Positions 20,406 through 30,293 of a DNA stretch of 64,000 nucleotides are shown here, one piece after another. Origin of the DNA: Enterobacter sp. (GTDB lineage Bacteria; Pseudomonadota; Gammaproteobacteria; Enterobacterales; Enterobacteriaceae); assembly GCA_022649305.1 (NCBI GenBank), contig JALCNW010000007.1:1-64000 (forward strand), given 5' to 3'. The position numbers were made by a program, and so were the translations under genes. Numbering within the stretch: position 1 is the stretch's first letter; the number at the start of each line of letters is the position of its first letter. The notes beneath the pieces were generated by a model. It searched no databases. It saw only the letters and a list, made by a program, of their open reading frames with translations, and was not told the DNA's origin.

Positions 20406-21725
20406 ATGAACACTTCTTCTCATGCTCTACATGCGGATATTCCGCGCCAACGCTGGTTGAGAATAATTCCACCGATTCTGATCGCCTGTATCATTTCTTA
20501 TATGGATCGCGTCAATATCGCCTTCGCCATGCCGGGCGGTATGGATGAGGAACTGGGGATCTCCGCCACCATGGCAGGTCTGGCCGGTGGGATATTCTTT
20601 ATCGGCTATCTGTTCCTGCAAGTTCCCGGCGGCAAAATTGCCGTTCACGGCAGCGGCAAAAAATTCATCGGCTGGTCACTGGTCGCCTGGGCGATCATTT
20701 CAGTACTCACCGGTCTTGTCACCAATCAGTATCAACTGCTGGCGCTGCGCTTTTTACTCGGTGTGGCGGAAGGCGGGATGCTTCCGGTTGTGTTGACGAT
20801 GATCAGTAACTGGTTCCCGGACGCCGAGCGAGGTCGCGCCAACGCCATTGTGATCATGTTCGTGCCGATTGCGGGGATTATCACCGCGCCGCTTTCCGGC
20901 TGGATTATAACCGCCCTCGACTGGCGCTGGCTGTTCATCATCGAAGGGCTGCTGTCGGTTGTCGTGCTGGTGCTGTGGGCCAAAACCATCTACGACCGGC
21001 CGCAGGAAGCGAAATGGATTTCGGACGCTGAGAAAAATTACCTCGTTGAAACGCTCGCCGCGGAGCAGCGCGCCATTGCCGGGAAAGAGGTCAAAAATGC
21101 CTCACTGAGCGCGGTGCTGTCTGACAAAACCATGTGGCAGCTGATCGCGTTGAATTTCTTCTATCAGACCGGGATTTACGGTTACACCCTGTGGCTGCCG
21201 ACCATTCTGAAAGAGCTGACCCACTCCACCATCGGTCAGGTGGGCATGCTCGCCGTGCTGCCGTATGTCGGCGCTATCGCTGGAATGTTCTTGTTCTCTT
21301 CCCTCTCTGACCGCACGGGCAAACGCAAGCTGTTCGTTTCCCTGCCGCTGATCGGGTTTGCGTTGTGCATGTTCCTCTCCGTTGCTCTGAAAGAAAACAT
21401 CTGGCTGGCGTATGCCGCACTGGTTGGCTGTGGCTTCTTCCTGCAATCGGCAGCGGGCGTGTTCTGGACCATTCCGGCACGTCTGTTCAGTGCAGAAATG
21501 GCAGGCGGTGCGCGCGGTGTCATTAACGCACTGGGCAATCTCGGCGGCTTCTGCGGACCTTACGCGGTGGGTGTGCTGATCACGCTGTACAGCAAAGACG
21601 CTGGCGTTTACTGCCTGGCCATCTCTTTGGCGCTGGCATCGATATTGGCCCTGCTGCTGCCCGCGAAATGCGATGCCGGAGCGGAGCCCGCTCCCTCGGT
21701 GAACCCGCATAAACGTGCGGCCTGA
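20406..21725 (+). CDS. yiaX2: YiaX2, MFS transporter (ACS family) for the ascorbate/ketogulonate operon
   Basis: This 439-residue protein has about twelve hydrophobic helices with major-facilitator motifs. SYMDRVNIAFAMPG lies in helix 1, as in the anion:cation symporter (ACS) family of hexuronate, galactarate and phthalate transporters. ADAERGRAN-like NWFPDAERGRANAIV and SDRTGKRKLF are the inter-helix motifs. Klebsiella YiaX2 is reported as needed for aerobic L-ascorbate use. It functionally replaces the E. coli YiaMNO TRAP transporter. The precise substrate (ascorbate or a ketogulonate) is not shown by sequence. Confidence 0.9.
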   Translation: MNTSSHALHADIPRQRWLRIIPPILIACIISYMDRVNIAFAMPGGMDEELGISATMAGLAGGIFFIGYLFLQVPGGKIAVHGSGKKFIGWSLVAWAIISVLTGLVTNQYQLLALRFLLGVAEGGMLPVVLTMISNWFPDAERGRANAIVIMFVPIAGIITAPLSGWIITALDWRWLFIIEGLLSVVVLVLWAKTIYDRPQEAKWISDAEKNYLVETLAAEQRAIAGKEVKNASLSAVLSDKTMWQLIALNFFYQTGIYGYTLWLPTILKELTHSTIGQVGMLAVLPYVGAIAGMFLFSSLSDRTGKRKLFVSLPLIGFALCMFLSVALKENIWLAYAALVGCGFFLQSAAGVFWTIPARLFSAEMAGGARGVINALGNLGGFCGPYAVGVLITLYSKDAGVYCLAISLALASILALLLPAKCDAGAEPAPSVNPHKRAA

Positions 21726-21736
21726 TGCCCTCACCC

Positions 21737-21760
21737 CAGCCTCTCCTGCGGGAGAGGCTG
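21737..21760. repeat. CCCTCACCCC/GGAGAGG-type palindromic repeat between yiaX2 and lyxK
   Basis: CAGCCTCTCC (21737-21746), a TGCG loop and GGAGAGGCTG (21751-21760) form a perfect 10-bp stem. It is preceded by CCCTCACCC at 21728-21736. The same motif recurs at 44591-44651 and, in degenerate form, at about 39768 and 46847, so it is a dispersed small repeat rather than a unique terminator. No T-run follows. Confidence 0.85.
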
Positions 21761-21777
21761 TAAAAAGAGAAATCAAG

Positions 21778-23283
21778 ATGAGTGAAAAAGAACCCTTCTG
21801 GCTGGGTATCGATTGTGGCGGTACTTATCTGAAAGCCGGTTTGTATAACCGCCAGGGCAAAGAACATTGCATTGAACGTCGGTCTGTCGCCACGCTAAGC
21901 CCGCGCGCCGGATACGCCGAGCGCGACATGCATACGCTGTGGCAATGCTGCCATGAAACGGTGGCGACCTTGCTTAAACGCACGGGGATCGACGGTGAGC
22001 AGATCAACGGTGTCGGCATTTCGGCGCAGGGTAAAGGCCTGTTTCTTCTTGATAAGCAGGATCAGCCGCTGGGCAACGCAATGCTCTCTTCCGATCGGCG
22101 AGCGTTAGAGATTGTGCAGCGTTGGCAGCAGGATGAGATCCCCGAAAAGCTCTACCCGCACACCCGGCAAACGCTGTGGACCGGGCATCCGGCCTCGTTG
22201 CTACGTTGGGTGAAAGAGAACGAACCTCAGCGCTACCAGCAAATTGGCAGCGTGATGATGGGTCATGACTACCTGCGCTGGTGTCTGACGGGCGCGAAGG
22301 GCTGCGAAGAGAGCAACATCTCCGAGTCCAACCTCTACAACATGAATACGGGCGAGTACGACCCGCAGCTCACCCGCTGGCTGGGCATCAGCGAGATTGA
22401 CGATGCGCTGCCCCCGATTGTCGGTTCAGCAGAAATTTGCGGGGAAATCACCGCTCAGGCAGCCGCCTTGACCGGTCTCGCGGCGGGTACACCCGTCGTT
22501 GGCGGCCTGTTTGATGTGGTTTCCACCGCAATCTGCGCCGGACTGCACGACGAACATACGCTCAATGCCGTGATGGGCACCTGGGCCGTCACCAGCGGTA
22601 TCGCCAACGGGCTACGCGACAACGAGCCTTTTCCGTATGTCTATGGTCGTTACGTTCACCCCCAGCAATACATCGTGCACGAAGCCAGCCCTACGTCGTC
22701 CGGCAACCTGGAGTGGTTAACGGCGCAATGGGGCGACATGCCGTTTGATGAAATTAATCATGCCGTTGGCAGTTTGCCGAAAGCCGAAAGCGAGGTGTTC
22801 TTCCTGCCGTTTCTGTACGGCAGCAACGCCGGGCTTGAGATGACCAGCGGCTTTTACGGTATGCAGGCGCTGCATACCCGCGCCCATCTCCTGCAGGCAG
22901 TGTATGAAGGCGTGATCTTTAGCCATATGACCCATCTCAACCGCATGCTTGAGCGTTTTACCCACGTTCAGGCGCTGCGCGTCACTGGCGGACCCACGCA
23001 TTCCGACGTGTGGATGCAAATGCTGGCAGACGTCAGCGGTCTGGCCATTGAGCTGCCGCAGGTAGAAGAAACCGGCTGCTCCGGCGCGGCGCTGGCGGCC
23101 CTCGTCGGCACGGGGATTTATCCCGACTTCTTTGCGGCCCAACAGGTGCTCAAACACGATATCCGCATCATCGAGCCAGACATGCAGGCGCATGCCGCCT
23201 ACCAGCGCAAATATCAGCGCTACCAACACCTGATTTTCGCATTACAGGGCTATCACGCCCACATTAAGGAGTACGACCTATGA
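21778..23283 (+). CDS. lyxK: L-xylulose/3-keto-L-gulonate kinase
   Basis: This 501-residue FGGY kinase starts EPFWLGIDCGGTYLKAGLY (phosphate loop) and carries VVGGLFDVVSTAICAG with the catalytic-base region and LRVTGGPTHSDVWMQMLAD near residue 410. E. coli LyxK (YiaP) phosphorylates L-xylulose and also 3-keto-L-gulonate, yielding 3-keto-L-gulonate 6-phosphate for SgbH. I chose the ATG at 21778 from alignment of the N-terminus with LyxK; upstream in-frame codons run through the repeat at 21737-21760. Ends in a 4-base ATGA overlap with sgbH. Confidence 0.94.
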   Translation: MSEKEPFWLGIDCGGTYLKAGLYNRQGKEHCIERRSVATLSPRAGYAERDMHTLWQCCHETVATLLKRTGIDGEQINGVGISAQGKGLFLLDKQDQPLGNAMLSSDRRALEIVQRWQQDEIPEKLYPHTRQTLWTGHPASLLRWVKENEPQRYQQIGSVMMGHDYLRWCLTGAKGCEESNISESNLYNMNTGEYDPQLTRWLGISEIDDALPPIVGSAEICGEITAQAAALTGLAAGTPVVGGLFDVVSTAICAGLHDEHTLNAVMGTWAVTSGIANGLRDNEPFPYVYGRYVHPQQYIVHEASPTSSGNLEWLTAQWGDMPFDEINHAVGSLPKAESEVFFLPFLYGSNAGLEMTSGFYGMQALHTRAHLLQAVYEGVIFSHMTHLNRMLERFTHVQALRVTGGPTHSDVWMQMLADVSGLAIELPQVEETGCSGAALAALVGTGIYPDFFAAQQVLKHDIRIIEPDMQAHAAYQRKYQRYQHLIFALQGYHAHIKEYDL

Positions 23284-23933
23284 GCCGACCATTACTGCAA
23301 CTGGCGCTCGACCACACCAGCCTTCAAGCCGCGCAGCGTGATGTTTCCCTGCTTGCGGATCATGTTGATATCGTCGAGGCCGGCACCATTTTATGCCTGA
23401 CCGAGGGGCTTTCAGCGGTACGCGCATTGCGCGAGCAGTGCCCGGACAAAATCATCGTTGCCGACTGGAAAGTGGCCGATGCTGGCGAAACGCTCGCTCA
23501 GCAGGCGTTCGACGCAGGCGCAAACTGGATGACCATTATCTGCGCCGCGCCGCTGGCGACCGTCGAGAAAGGCCATGCAATTGCCGCCGAACGCGGGTGC
23601 GAAATCCAGATGGAGCTGTTCGGCAACTGGACGCTGGACGATGCCCGCGCGTGGCATCGGGTGGGCGTTCAGCAAGCCATCTATCATCGCGGACGCGACG
23701 CTCAGGCCAGCGGCCAGCAGTGGGGCGAGGAAGACCTCGCCAAAATGAAAGCGCTCTCCGATATTGGCCTGCAACTGTCGATTACCGGTGGCATTACGCC
23801 TGACGATCTGCCGCTGTTTAAGCAGATAAATGTGAAAGCGTTTATCGCCGGACGCGCGCTGGCAAATGCTGCAAACCCACCGCAGGTGGCTCGCGCATTC
23901 CATGCGCAAATCCACGACATCTGGGGAGAATAA
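23280..23933 (+). CDS. sgbH: 3-keto-L-gulonate-6-phosphate decarboxylase
   Basis: This 217-residue member of the orotidine-5'-phosphate decarboxylase suprafamily converts 3-keto-L-gulonate 6-phosphate to L-xylulose 5-phosphate and CO2 (Mg2+ dependent). The conserved sites are [20 protein letters not shown] with the metal-ligand glutamate, [12 protein letters not shown] with the active-site Asp-x-Lys-x-x-Asp, and [10 protein letters not shown] plus IAGRAL for the phosphate. It overlaps lyxK by 4 bases and is 2 bases from sgbU. Confidence 0.96.
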   Translation: MSRPLLQLALDHTSLQAAQRDVSLLADHVDIVEAGTILCLTEGLSAVRALREQCPDKIIVADWKVADAGETLAQQAFDAGANWMTIICAAPLATVEKGHAIAAERGCEIQMELFGNWTLDDARAWHRVGVQQAIYHRGRDAQASGQQWGEEDLAKMKALSDIGLQLSITGGITPDDLPLFKQINVKAFIAGRALANAANPPQVARAFHAQIHDIWGE

Positions 23934-23935
23934 CC

Positions 23936-24796
23936 ATGCGTCAGCATCCGTTAGGCATTTACGAAAAAGCGCTGCCAAAGGATCTCTCCTGGCCCGAACG
24001 TCTTGTTCTGGCAAAAAGCTGCGGGTTTGATTTTGTAGAAATGTCGGTGGACGAAACCGACGAGCGGTTATCCCGTCTGGAATGGAGCACCACGCAGCGC
24101 GCGTCACTGGTAGAAGCGATGATCGAAACCGGCGTCGCGATTCCTTCAATGTGCCTGTCTGCGCATCGCCGTTTTCCGTTTGGCAGCCGCGACGATAGCA
24201 CGCGCGATCGCGCCCGCGAGATAATGACCAAAGCCATTAAGCTGGCACGCGATTTAGGGATTCGGACCATCCAGTTGGCGGGTTACGACGTTTATTACGA
24301 AGAGCACGACGCGGGCACGCAACAACGCTTTGCTGAAGGGCTGGCATGGGCCGTGGAACAAGCCGCTGCCGCGCAGGTGATGCTGGCTGTGGAGATCATG
24401 GACACCGCGTTTATGAACTCCATCAGCAAGTGGAAAAAGTGGGACGCCATGCTCGCCTCACCGTGGTTTAGCGTCTATCCGGACGTTGGCAACTTGAGCG
24501 CGTGGGGCAACGACGTCACCGCCGAGCTGACGTTGGGCATCGACCGCATTGCCGCTATCCACCTGAAAGATACCCAGCCCGTCACCGCGCAAAGCCCAGG
24601 GCAGTTCCGCGACGTGCCGTTTGGCGAAGGCTGCGTGGATTTTGTTGGCGTATTCAACACGCTAAATCAACTTAACTATCGCGGCGCGTTTCTGATTGAA
24701 ATGTGGACCGAAAAAGCCAAAGAGCCGGTGCTGGAAATTATCCAGGCGCGGCGCTGGATTGAAGCCCGTATGCAGGAAGGAGGCTTAACATGTTAG
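23936..24796 (+). CDS. sgbU: L-ribulose-5-phosphate (L-xylulose-5-phosphate) 3-epimerase
   Basis: This 286-residue TIM-barrel of the UlaE/SgbU type has [43 protein letters not shown] and [19 protein letters not shown]. The Glu, Asp and His residues at these strand ends are expected metal ligands. It converts L-xylulose 5-phosphate to L-ribulose 5-phosphate. Its 3' end overlaps sgbE by 7 bases, with the sgbE ribosome-binding site (GGAGG) inside its last codons. Confidence 0.95.
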   Translation: MRQHPLGIYEKALPKDLSWPERLVLAKSCGFDFVEMSVDETDERLSRLEWSTTQRASLVEAMIETGVAIPSMCLSAHRRFPFGSRDDSTRDRAREIMTKAIKLARDLGIRTIQLAGYDVYYEEHDAGTQQRFAEGLAWAVEQAAAAQVMLAVEIMDTAFMNSISKWKKWDAMLASPWFSVYPDVGNLSAWGNDVTAELTLGIDRIAAIHLKDTQPVTAQSPGQFRDVPFGEGCVDFVGVFNTLNQLNYRGAFLIEMWTEKAKEPVLEIIQARRWIEARMQEGGLTC

Positions 24797-25485
24797 AACA
24801 ACTGAAAGCGGACGTGCTGGCTGCGAACCTGGCCCTTCCCGCCCACGGGCTGGTAACGTTTACCTGGGGTAACGTCAGCGCGGTTGACCGCGAACGTGGC
24901 CTGATGGTGATCAAGCCTTCCGGCGTGGAGTACGACGTGATGACCGCTGACGATATGGTGGTGGTCGATATTGCTACCGGCAACGTGGTCGAAGGCGCAA
25001 AAAAACCGTCCTCCGATACGCCGACACACCTGGCGCTCTATCGTCGTTATCCCGAGATCGGCGGCATCGTCCATACCCATTCACGCCACGCCACTATCTG
25101 GTCGCAGGCTGGGCTAGACTTGCCCGCCTGGGGCACGACTCACGCAGACTATTTCTACGGCGATATTCCCTGCACGCGACGCATGACTCAAGCCGAAATC
25201 GCGGGGGAGTACGAATATCAGACCGGGGAAGTGATTATCGACACATTTGAGGAGCGCGACCTCCGCCCCATGCAGATCCCCGCGGTACTCGTCCATTCTC
25301 ATGGCCCGTTCGCGTGGGGCAAAGATGCTGCCGATGCCGTTCACAATGCCGTCGTGCTGGAAGAGTGCGCCTATATGGGCCTGTTCTCATACCAACTCGC
25401 ACCGCAGCTGCCGGTCATGCAACAGGACTTGCTGGATAAACATTACCTGCGCAAGCACGGGGCGAATGCCTATTACGGGCAGTAA
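24790..25485 (+). CDS. sgbE: L-ribulose-5-phosphate 4-epimerase
   Basis: This 231-residue class II aldolase-fold epimerase converts L-ribulose 5-phosphate to D-xylulose 5-phosphate. The zinc-site histidines are in [12 protein letters not shown] and [12 protein letters not shown]. The phosphate site is in [10 protein letters not shown], and SGVEYDVM matches AraD/UlaF/SgbE. Last gene of the operon, followed at once by a strong hairpin. With the upstream genes it completes a route from ketogulonate to the pentose phosphate pathway. Confidence 0.96.
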   Translation: MLEQLKADVLAANLALPAHGLVTFTWGNVSAVDRERGLMVIKPSGVEYDVMTADDMVVVDIATGNVVEGAKKPSSDTPTHLALYRRYPEIGGIVHTHSRHATIWSQAGLDLPAWGTTHADYFYGDIPCTRRMTQAEIAGEYEYQTGEVIIDTFEERDLRPMQIPAVLVHSHGPFAWGKDAADAVHNAVVLEECAYMGLFSYQLAPQLPVMQQDLLDKHYLRKHGANAYYGQ

Positions 25486-25490
25486 ACTCC

Positions 25491-25514
25491 CGGCCTCCCG
25501 CCATCGGGAGGCCG
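25491..25514. terminator. Hairpin after sgbE
   Basis: CGGCCTCCCG, CCAT loop and CGGGAGGCCG form a perfect 10-bp GC-rich stem 5 bases after the sgbE stop and 8 bases before the end of the convergent chemoreceptor gene. The plus-strand tail CTATCGTTTAG is only weakly T-rich. It probably terminates or protects both messages. Confidence 0.75.
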
Positions 25515-25521
25515 CTATCGT

Positions 25522-27366
25522 TTAGCGCTTTTCTTCATCCTTCGATATGCGGAACACGGATATCGCCTCTTCCAGCCTGAGTGCCTGCTCTTCAAGTGAA
25601 CTTGCCGCCGCGGATGACTGTTCAACCAGCGCCGCATTCTGCTGAGTGGTGGTGTCCATTTCCGCCATCGCCAGTGCAATCTGCGAAATACCCCGGCTTT
25701 GCTCGTCGGTCGCCAACGCAATATCACCCATAATGTCGCGCACCTGGCTCACCGACCGTTCGACATCAGCCATGGTAACACCCGCGTTTTCGACCAGCTT
25801 GAACCCCGAATCCACAAAGCCCACGGACTCGCCAATCAAATCCTCAATCTCTTTCGCCGACTGTGCGCTACGCTGCGCCAGGTTACGCACCTCTCCGGCC
25901 ACAACGGCAAAACCTTTCCCCTGCTCGCCCGCACGCGCCGCCTCAACCGCCGCATTCAGCGCGAGAATATTCGTCTGGAAAGCGATGCCGTTAATGACGT
26001 TGGTTATCTCGGCAATACGGTGCGAGCTGGACTGCACGTTTTTCATCGTCTTAATGACGGACTGGGAAATTTTGCTACCTTCACTGGCTTTTTGGGCCGC
26101 CATTTCTGACAGGCGTCGTGCATTATTGGCATTTTCGGCGTTGTGTTCGACCGTAGAGGTCAGCTCTTCCATGCTTGCCGCAGTCTCAACCACCGCAGCC
26201 GCCTGCTGTTCCGTTCGGGAGGAGAGATCGATATTTCCGGACGCGATTTCAGAGGAGGAACGCGCCACGCTGTCAACGCCATCGCGAACGTTATGAATGA
26301 TGTCTTTCAGGTTAGTATTCATTAGCGACATCGCTTGAACCAGCTGGCCCAGCTCATCCTTGCGCTGGTTATCCAGCGAATGGCTCAAGTCACCGGAAGC
26401 AATTTTCTGTGCAAAGAGTAGCGTTGCCGACAGGGGCTGGGTAATGGATCGAGTGATTAAAAAGCCCAGCAGCGCACCAATCATAATACCTATCAGTGCC
26501 ACCAGCTCCATGACCCATTTGACCATCTGGATGACATTATCCACGGTCTGGCGCATATAGGCCTGCATGTCGTTAATCGACTGAGTGAGCTCAGTTGCAC
26601 TTTTTGCCAGCACGTCCGAGGCCTTATTTAACTGCCCCCAGGCGTTGCGATAGGTCGACAGCCCGTCGGCAAATCCCTGCATTTCTTTCTGTATTTTTTC
26701 TCCGCTCACCAGCATTTTTCCCGAGAGCGGGGGGATCATTGCATTAAGAGACGATGTGGTATGGAGAAGTAGCGCGTGCAGCTTTTTCTCACGCGCGGGC
26801 GTCGGTTGCGCACGGTAGCCTTCAAGAAGCGAATCCAGATCGTTAAGCATAAAACCCATCTGGACGGCGCTGAGCCTGACGTCGGGCAACTGCGCTACGT
26901 CATAGCTGAGTTCGTTAAATTGCGTAGACAGAGCATAGAGGTTACTGGAATCTAAAAACTTCCCAGTCTGGAGCTTTTGCGTCATGGCACCCACGAAGGC
27001 TTTGCGATCTTCACCATAGCGTGAAAGCGCATTTTCGATGCGGGTAAGGTGACGGCCACCTTCTTCGCCCCAGGTCAGCGCCCGCATTTCAGGCGCGGTT
27101 TTCATCATGGCCTCCATCGCCACGGCGTTTTTTATCAGAAAGTTATTATCGCCGGTATATTCGTAGGCCTGACGATTTAAACGCGCATCGGTTAATGAAT
27201 TAATGAGATCGGCACTTAAATCGCTTTTCAAAACACGATCCTGAATATTTTGCAATCCCATAATGGCAGAGAACATCACCACCAGCATAATGCAAATAAC
27301 AACGGCAAATCCCAATAAGAGTTTCTTGCTGACTTTTAGATTGGTGAATAATGCGGTGAGTTTCAT
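25522..27366 (-). CDS. Methyl-accepting chemotaxis protein with long periplasmic sensor domain
   Basis: This 614-residue chemoreceptor has membrane helix 1 at about 16-38 and a periplasmic region of about 240 residues. Helix 2 is at about 284-305, a HAMP domain at about 305-355, and the signalling hairpin tip ([38 protein letters not shown] region) at about 460-497. The sensor is about 80 residues longer than in Tar/Tsr, which fits a helical bimodular-type bundle better than a four-helix bundle. It ends in [10 protein letters not shown] and lacks the C-terminal NWETF-type CheR tether. I chose the ATG at 27366 ([18 protein letters not shown] upstream). Ligand unknown. Confidence 0.93.
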   Translation of the reverse strand: MKLTALFTNLKVSKKLLLGFAVVICIMLVVMFSAIMGLQNIQDRVLKSDLSADLINSLTDARLNRQAYEYTGDNNFLIKNAVAMEAMMKTAPEMRALTWGEEGGRHLTRIENALSRYGEDRKAFVGAMTQKLQTGKFLDSSNLYALSTQFNELSYDVAQLPDVRLSAVQMGFMLNDLDSLLEGYRAQPTPAREKKLHALLLHTTSSLNAMIPPLSGKMLVSGEKIQKEMQGFADGLSTYRNAWGQLNKASDVLAKSATELTQSINDMQAYMRQTVDNVIQMVKWVMELVALIGIMIGALLGFLITRSITQPLSATLLFAQKIASGDLSHSLDNQRKDELGQLVQAMSLMNTNLKDIIHNVRDGVDSVARSSSEIASGNIDLSSRTEQQAAAVVETAASMEELTSTVEHNAENANNARRLSEMAAQKASEGSKISQSVIKTMKNVQSSSHRIAEITNVINGIAFQTNILALNAAVEAARAGEQGKGFAVVAGEVRNLAQRSAQSAKEIEDLIGESVGFVDSGFKLVENAGVTMADVERSVSQVRDIMGDIALATDEQSRGISQIALAMAEMDTTTQQNAALVEQSSAAASSLEEQALRLEEAISVFRISKDEEKR

Positions 27367-27437
27367 AGAAAGTTCCTTTCTCATCCCAAAAGCATACAAC
27401 GTTAAATTAAAATGATGAAACACATAAATTTAGTGAG

Positions 27438-27545
27438 AAAAAATATCCCCAAACATATCCATGTTCGGGGGAAAATCCCGTAGAGGGCATTATGCTCCAG
27501 GGAATAACACGACGGGCGTATCGGTAATATTTAAGGAGTTTCTTA
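27438..27545 (-). promoter_or_regulatory. Chemoreceptor leader: possible sigma-28-like promoter and terminator-like hairpin
   Basis: On the minus strand, ACCGATAC at 27525-27518 resembles the flagellar sigma-28 -10 element (GCCGATAA). The -35 equivalent 12 bases upstream, TAAGAAAC, is poor. Between it and the gene lies a 9/10 paired stem (27447-27470) followed after ATA by six T on the minus strand, the shape of an intrinsic terminator or attenuator. The rest of the 27367-27838 gap (472 bases) is AT-rich and I see no gene in it. Confidence 0.35.
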
Positions 27546-27838
27546 CATCTACAAATAGAGAGGTAAATGTGGTCCAGGACAATGTGAACCACAATCAAAT
27601 TATAAATTGATACCAATTATTTTCAATATACAAGGGAGGACGTACGCGTTGTATTTTAAAGAGATAAGCCTGAATCAACTCCTTGTCATAACGTAAAACA
27701 GTGGCGAAATAAATCCGCCAAACGCATTTTAACAGTCGATTCGACTAAAACCCTTCACCACGCAATGCCTCAACGCAATGCTGCGAATGACAGCTAAATT
27801 TCAGCCAGTTATGCTACACGCCGCCGACAGCTGGGCAA

Positions 27839-28663
27839 TTAACCCGAGTTGATATGTTCTTTGCAGTACCGCCGCTTCCATGCGGCGGGCGTGAGTGCGG
27901 TGTGCTTGCGAAAAATCTGGCGAAAATATCCGACATCGTTAAAACCGCAGCTCTGGGCCACTTCCTGTAGAGAAGCCGAAGCGCCGATCAGTAATTTCTT
28001 TGCCGCCAGCACCCGCTGGCGGTGCAGGGATTCGGTCAGCGTCAGATGGAAGGCAATCCGATAGACTCGCCCCAGATAGTCCGCATTACAGTGCAATTCC
28101 TTGGCAAGCGAAGCGGTCGAGATGGGCAAATGATACTGGGTGCGAATAAGCTGTTGCGCCCGGTATGCCAGCGCAATGCCCGGGTTTTCCCGTTCGCTTT
28201 CCCCAGGCTCCACGACTGAGATTTGTTGGAGGATGAGTAATAAAATAAACTCCAGCGCTACGCTACGCTGAAGCTTTTCCTGCTCGCTCAAAAACTGCCT
28301 GAATAAAGAGGCGATATAGCCCGGATCGTTTGTTCGGCTGTGCTGCGTGAGCGAAAGATGACTCATCCACCGAGCGCTCTGAGCAGAGTCCAGCAGTTCA
28401 AAGTGCAGCCAGTAAAAGCGTAAATCGGCCGGAAAATCTTCCGCGCCGACGTGGCGGCAGCCTGGGCGCAACAGCAGACTTTCTCCCGCGTTCACTTCGA
28501 AAAGGGTATTTTCTTCCTGGATCGTTAATGTCCCCTTTTCAACAAAAATAATTTCCCAGGACGCTAGCGTTCTTGCCGGATGTCGCCCCACACCACGAGA
28601 AATAAACAGTCCGCCATTCTGGACCTTAATCGGTAGCGCTATGGATAATTCGAGCATCGCCAT
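27839..28663 (-). CDS. AraC-family transcriptional regulator of the GH127 locus
   Basis: This 274-residue regulator has an N-terminal cupin-type sugar-binding domain (SWEIIFVEKGTLTIQEE and AGESLLLRPGCRHVG) and a C-terminal AraC helix-turn-helix pair (STASLAKELHCNADYLGRVY and LQEVAQSCGFNDVGYFRQIF). It is divergent from the transporter and GH127 genes, with 219 bases between, so it most probably activates them in response to an arabinose-type sugar. That ligand is inference from context. I do not recognise an E. coli orthologue. Confidence 0.9.
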   Translation of the reverse strand: MAMLELSIALPIKVQNGGLFISRGVGRHPARTLASWEIIFVEKGTLTIQEENTLFEVNAGESLLLRPGCRHVGAEDFPADLRFYWLHFELLDSAQSARWMSHLSLTQHSRTNDPGYIASLFRQFLSEQEKLQRSVALEFILLLILQQISVVEPGESERENPGIALAYRAQQLIRTQYHLPISTASLAKELHCNADYLGRVYRIAFHLTLTESLHRQRVLAAKKLLIGASASLQEVAQSCGFNDVGYFRQIFRKHTALTPAAWKRRYCKEHINSG

Positions 28664-28882
28664 TCAATATCCCGCTTTAATTGCCGTAAAAATTGAGTTT
28701 ATTATTTGATTATTAATATTAAATAGCACCTTCGCACGATCCATCTCACAGTTTTATCATCAGGTCGGAATCATCACCTTTTTATACTTTTCCCTTCCCT
28801 TGTTGGCTCGTTATTTCAATGCAGAATTAATGAGTACCTTACATAACCATGATAAAAAATCCGACTCACGAGGAGTTATCGA

Positions 28883-30283
28883 ATGACTTCCACTCCGATT
28901 ACACAATCAGATGCTATACCACGGGCGCTCGACGACCGTTTGTCCGTACGCGAAAAAATAGGCTACGGCCTGGGCGATGCAGGCGGGACGGTCATTACCT
29001 GCCTGATCATGAATTTCTTAACCTTTTTCTATACCGACGTTTTTGGTCTGACGCCTGCGTTGGTCGGCACCCTGTTTATTGCTTTGCGGGTCTTTGACGC
29101 TATTTCCGATCCCATCATGGGCGTGATAGCTGACCGCACCCAAAGCCGCTGGGGTCGCTTTCGCCCGTGGCAGCTGTGGATTGCCTTGCCCATCGGCGTC
29201 ATTGGCGTGCTCACTTTCACTGTGCCCGAGGCCAGTATGGGCGTGAAGATCGCCTGGGCATTCGGCACCTATTTGCTGCTGTCGGTGGGATATACCGCCA
29301 TCAACGTGCCCTATTGCGCACTGATTAACACCATGACCACGCGCCACAACGAAGTGATTTCATGTCAGTCCTGGCGCTTTGTGCTGTGCGGCGTGGCAGG
29401 ATTTTTAGTTTCCGTTGGCTTACCGTGGCTGGTTGACGTTCTGGGAAAAGGCAACGTCTCACAGGGCTATCAACGGGGCGTCGGCGTGCTATGCGCCCTT
29501 GCTGTAGTCATGTTCCTGTGCTGTTTCTTCTGGGTGCGCGAGCGCGTACCGCTGGCATTGATGGGACGCTTTACCTTACGCGAACACCTCTCTGGTCTGC
29601 GTAAAAACGATCAGTTGCTATTGATGCTGGTGATGTCTTTCCTGCTGATTAACGTCTTCAATATTCGGGGTGGTGGGTACATGTACTTCATTACCTATGT
29701 CTTGCAGGGCAGCACCGTCTACACGTCACTGTTTTTCACCATGGTGACCTTTGCCGCCATCCTGGGTGCGGTCATCGTCAATCCACTGACGCGTCGTATT
29801 GATACGGTGAAACTGTACTACCTCACCAACCTGGTACTGGCCGCGCTGGCCGCCGGGATGTGGTTCTTACCGAGCGGCCCGGCATATCAAACTCTGTGGC
29901 TGGCCGTGATTTTGGGCAATGGTGTGATCCTTGGCTTTACGCTGCCGCTGCACTTTTCGCTGATGGCCTTTGCCGACGATTATGGTGAATGGAAAAACGG
30001 CGTGCGCTCTTCCGGCATGAACTTCGCTTTTAACCTCTTCTTTATCAAGCTGGCGTGGGCCTCCAGTGCCGGGATTATCAGCCTGCTGTTTATCTACGTC
30101 GCCTATCAGCCAGGCGCTGGCAACCAGACACCAGCCTCGCTTCAGGGCATCACCACCATGGAGACGCTACTCCCTGCCCTTTTCCATCTGCTACTGGCCG
30201 TCTCTATCCGCTGGTGCAAACTCAATAACCCTATGATGTCGCGCATTGCTACCGACCTGCGCCAGCGTCACGTTCAGTCCTGA
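28883..30283 (+). CDS. GPH-family (MelB/YicJ-like) sugar:cation symporter
   Basis: This 466-residue protein has about twelve transmembrane helices and the glycoside-pentoside-hexuronide symporter features: [22 protein letters not shown] at the start, [20 protein letters not shown] and [12 protein letters not shown]. YicJ, XynB and MelB are relatives. It lies directly in front of a GH127 gene and divergent from an AraC regulator, so its substrate is probably an arabino-oligosaccharide or arabinoside. GAGGAG lies 8 bases before the ATG at 28883. It ends 10 bases before the next gene. Confidence 0.91.
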   Translation: MTSTPITQSDAIPRALDDRLSVREKIGYGLGDAGGTVITCLIMNFLTFFYTDVFGLTPALVGTLFIALRVFDAISDPIMGVIADRTQSRWGRFRPWQLWIALPIGVIGVLTFTVPEASMGVKIAWAFGTYLLLSVGYTAINVPYCALINTMTTRHNEVISCQSWRFVLCGVAGFLVSVGLPWLVDVLGKGNVSQGYQRGVGVLCALAVVMFLCCFFWVRERVPLALMGRFTLREHLSGLRKNDQLLLMLVMSFLLINVFNIRGGGYMYFITYVLQGSTVYTSLFFTMVTFAAILGAVIVNPLTRRIDTVKLYYLTNLVLAALAAGMWFLPSGPAYQTLWLAVILGNGVILGFTLPLHFSLMAFADDYGEWKNGVRSSGMNFAFNLFFIKLAWASSAGIISLLFIYVAYQPGAGNQTPASLQGITTMETLLPALFHLLLAVSIRWCKLNNPMMSRIATDLRQRHVQS

Positions 30284-30293
30284 GGAGAACACG

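Noticed and set aside
27407-27616. Open frame of 69 codons (minus) upstream of the chemoreceptor gene, as a possible leader peptide or small gene.
   Set aside because: It runs through the terminator-like hairpin, overlaps the start region in a different context, and has no convincing ribosome-binding site or similarity.
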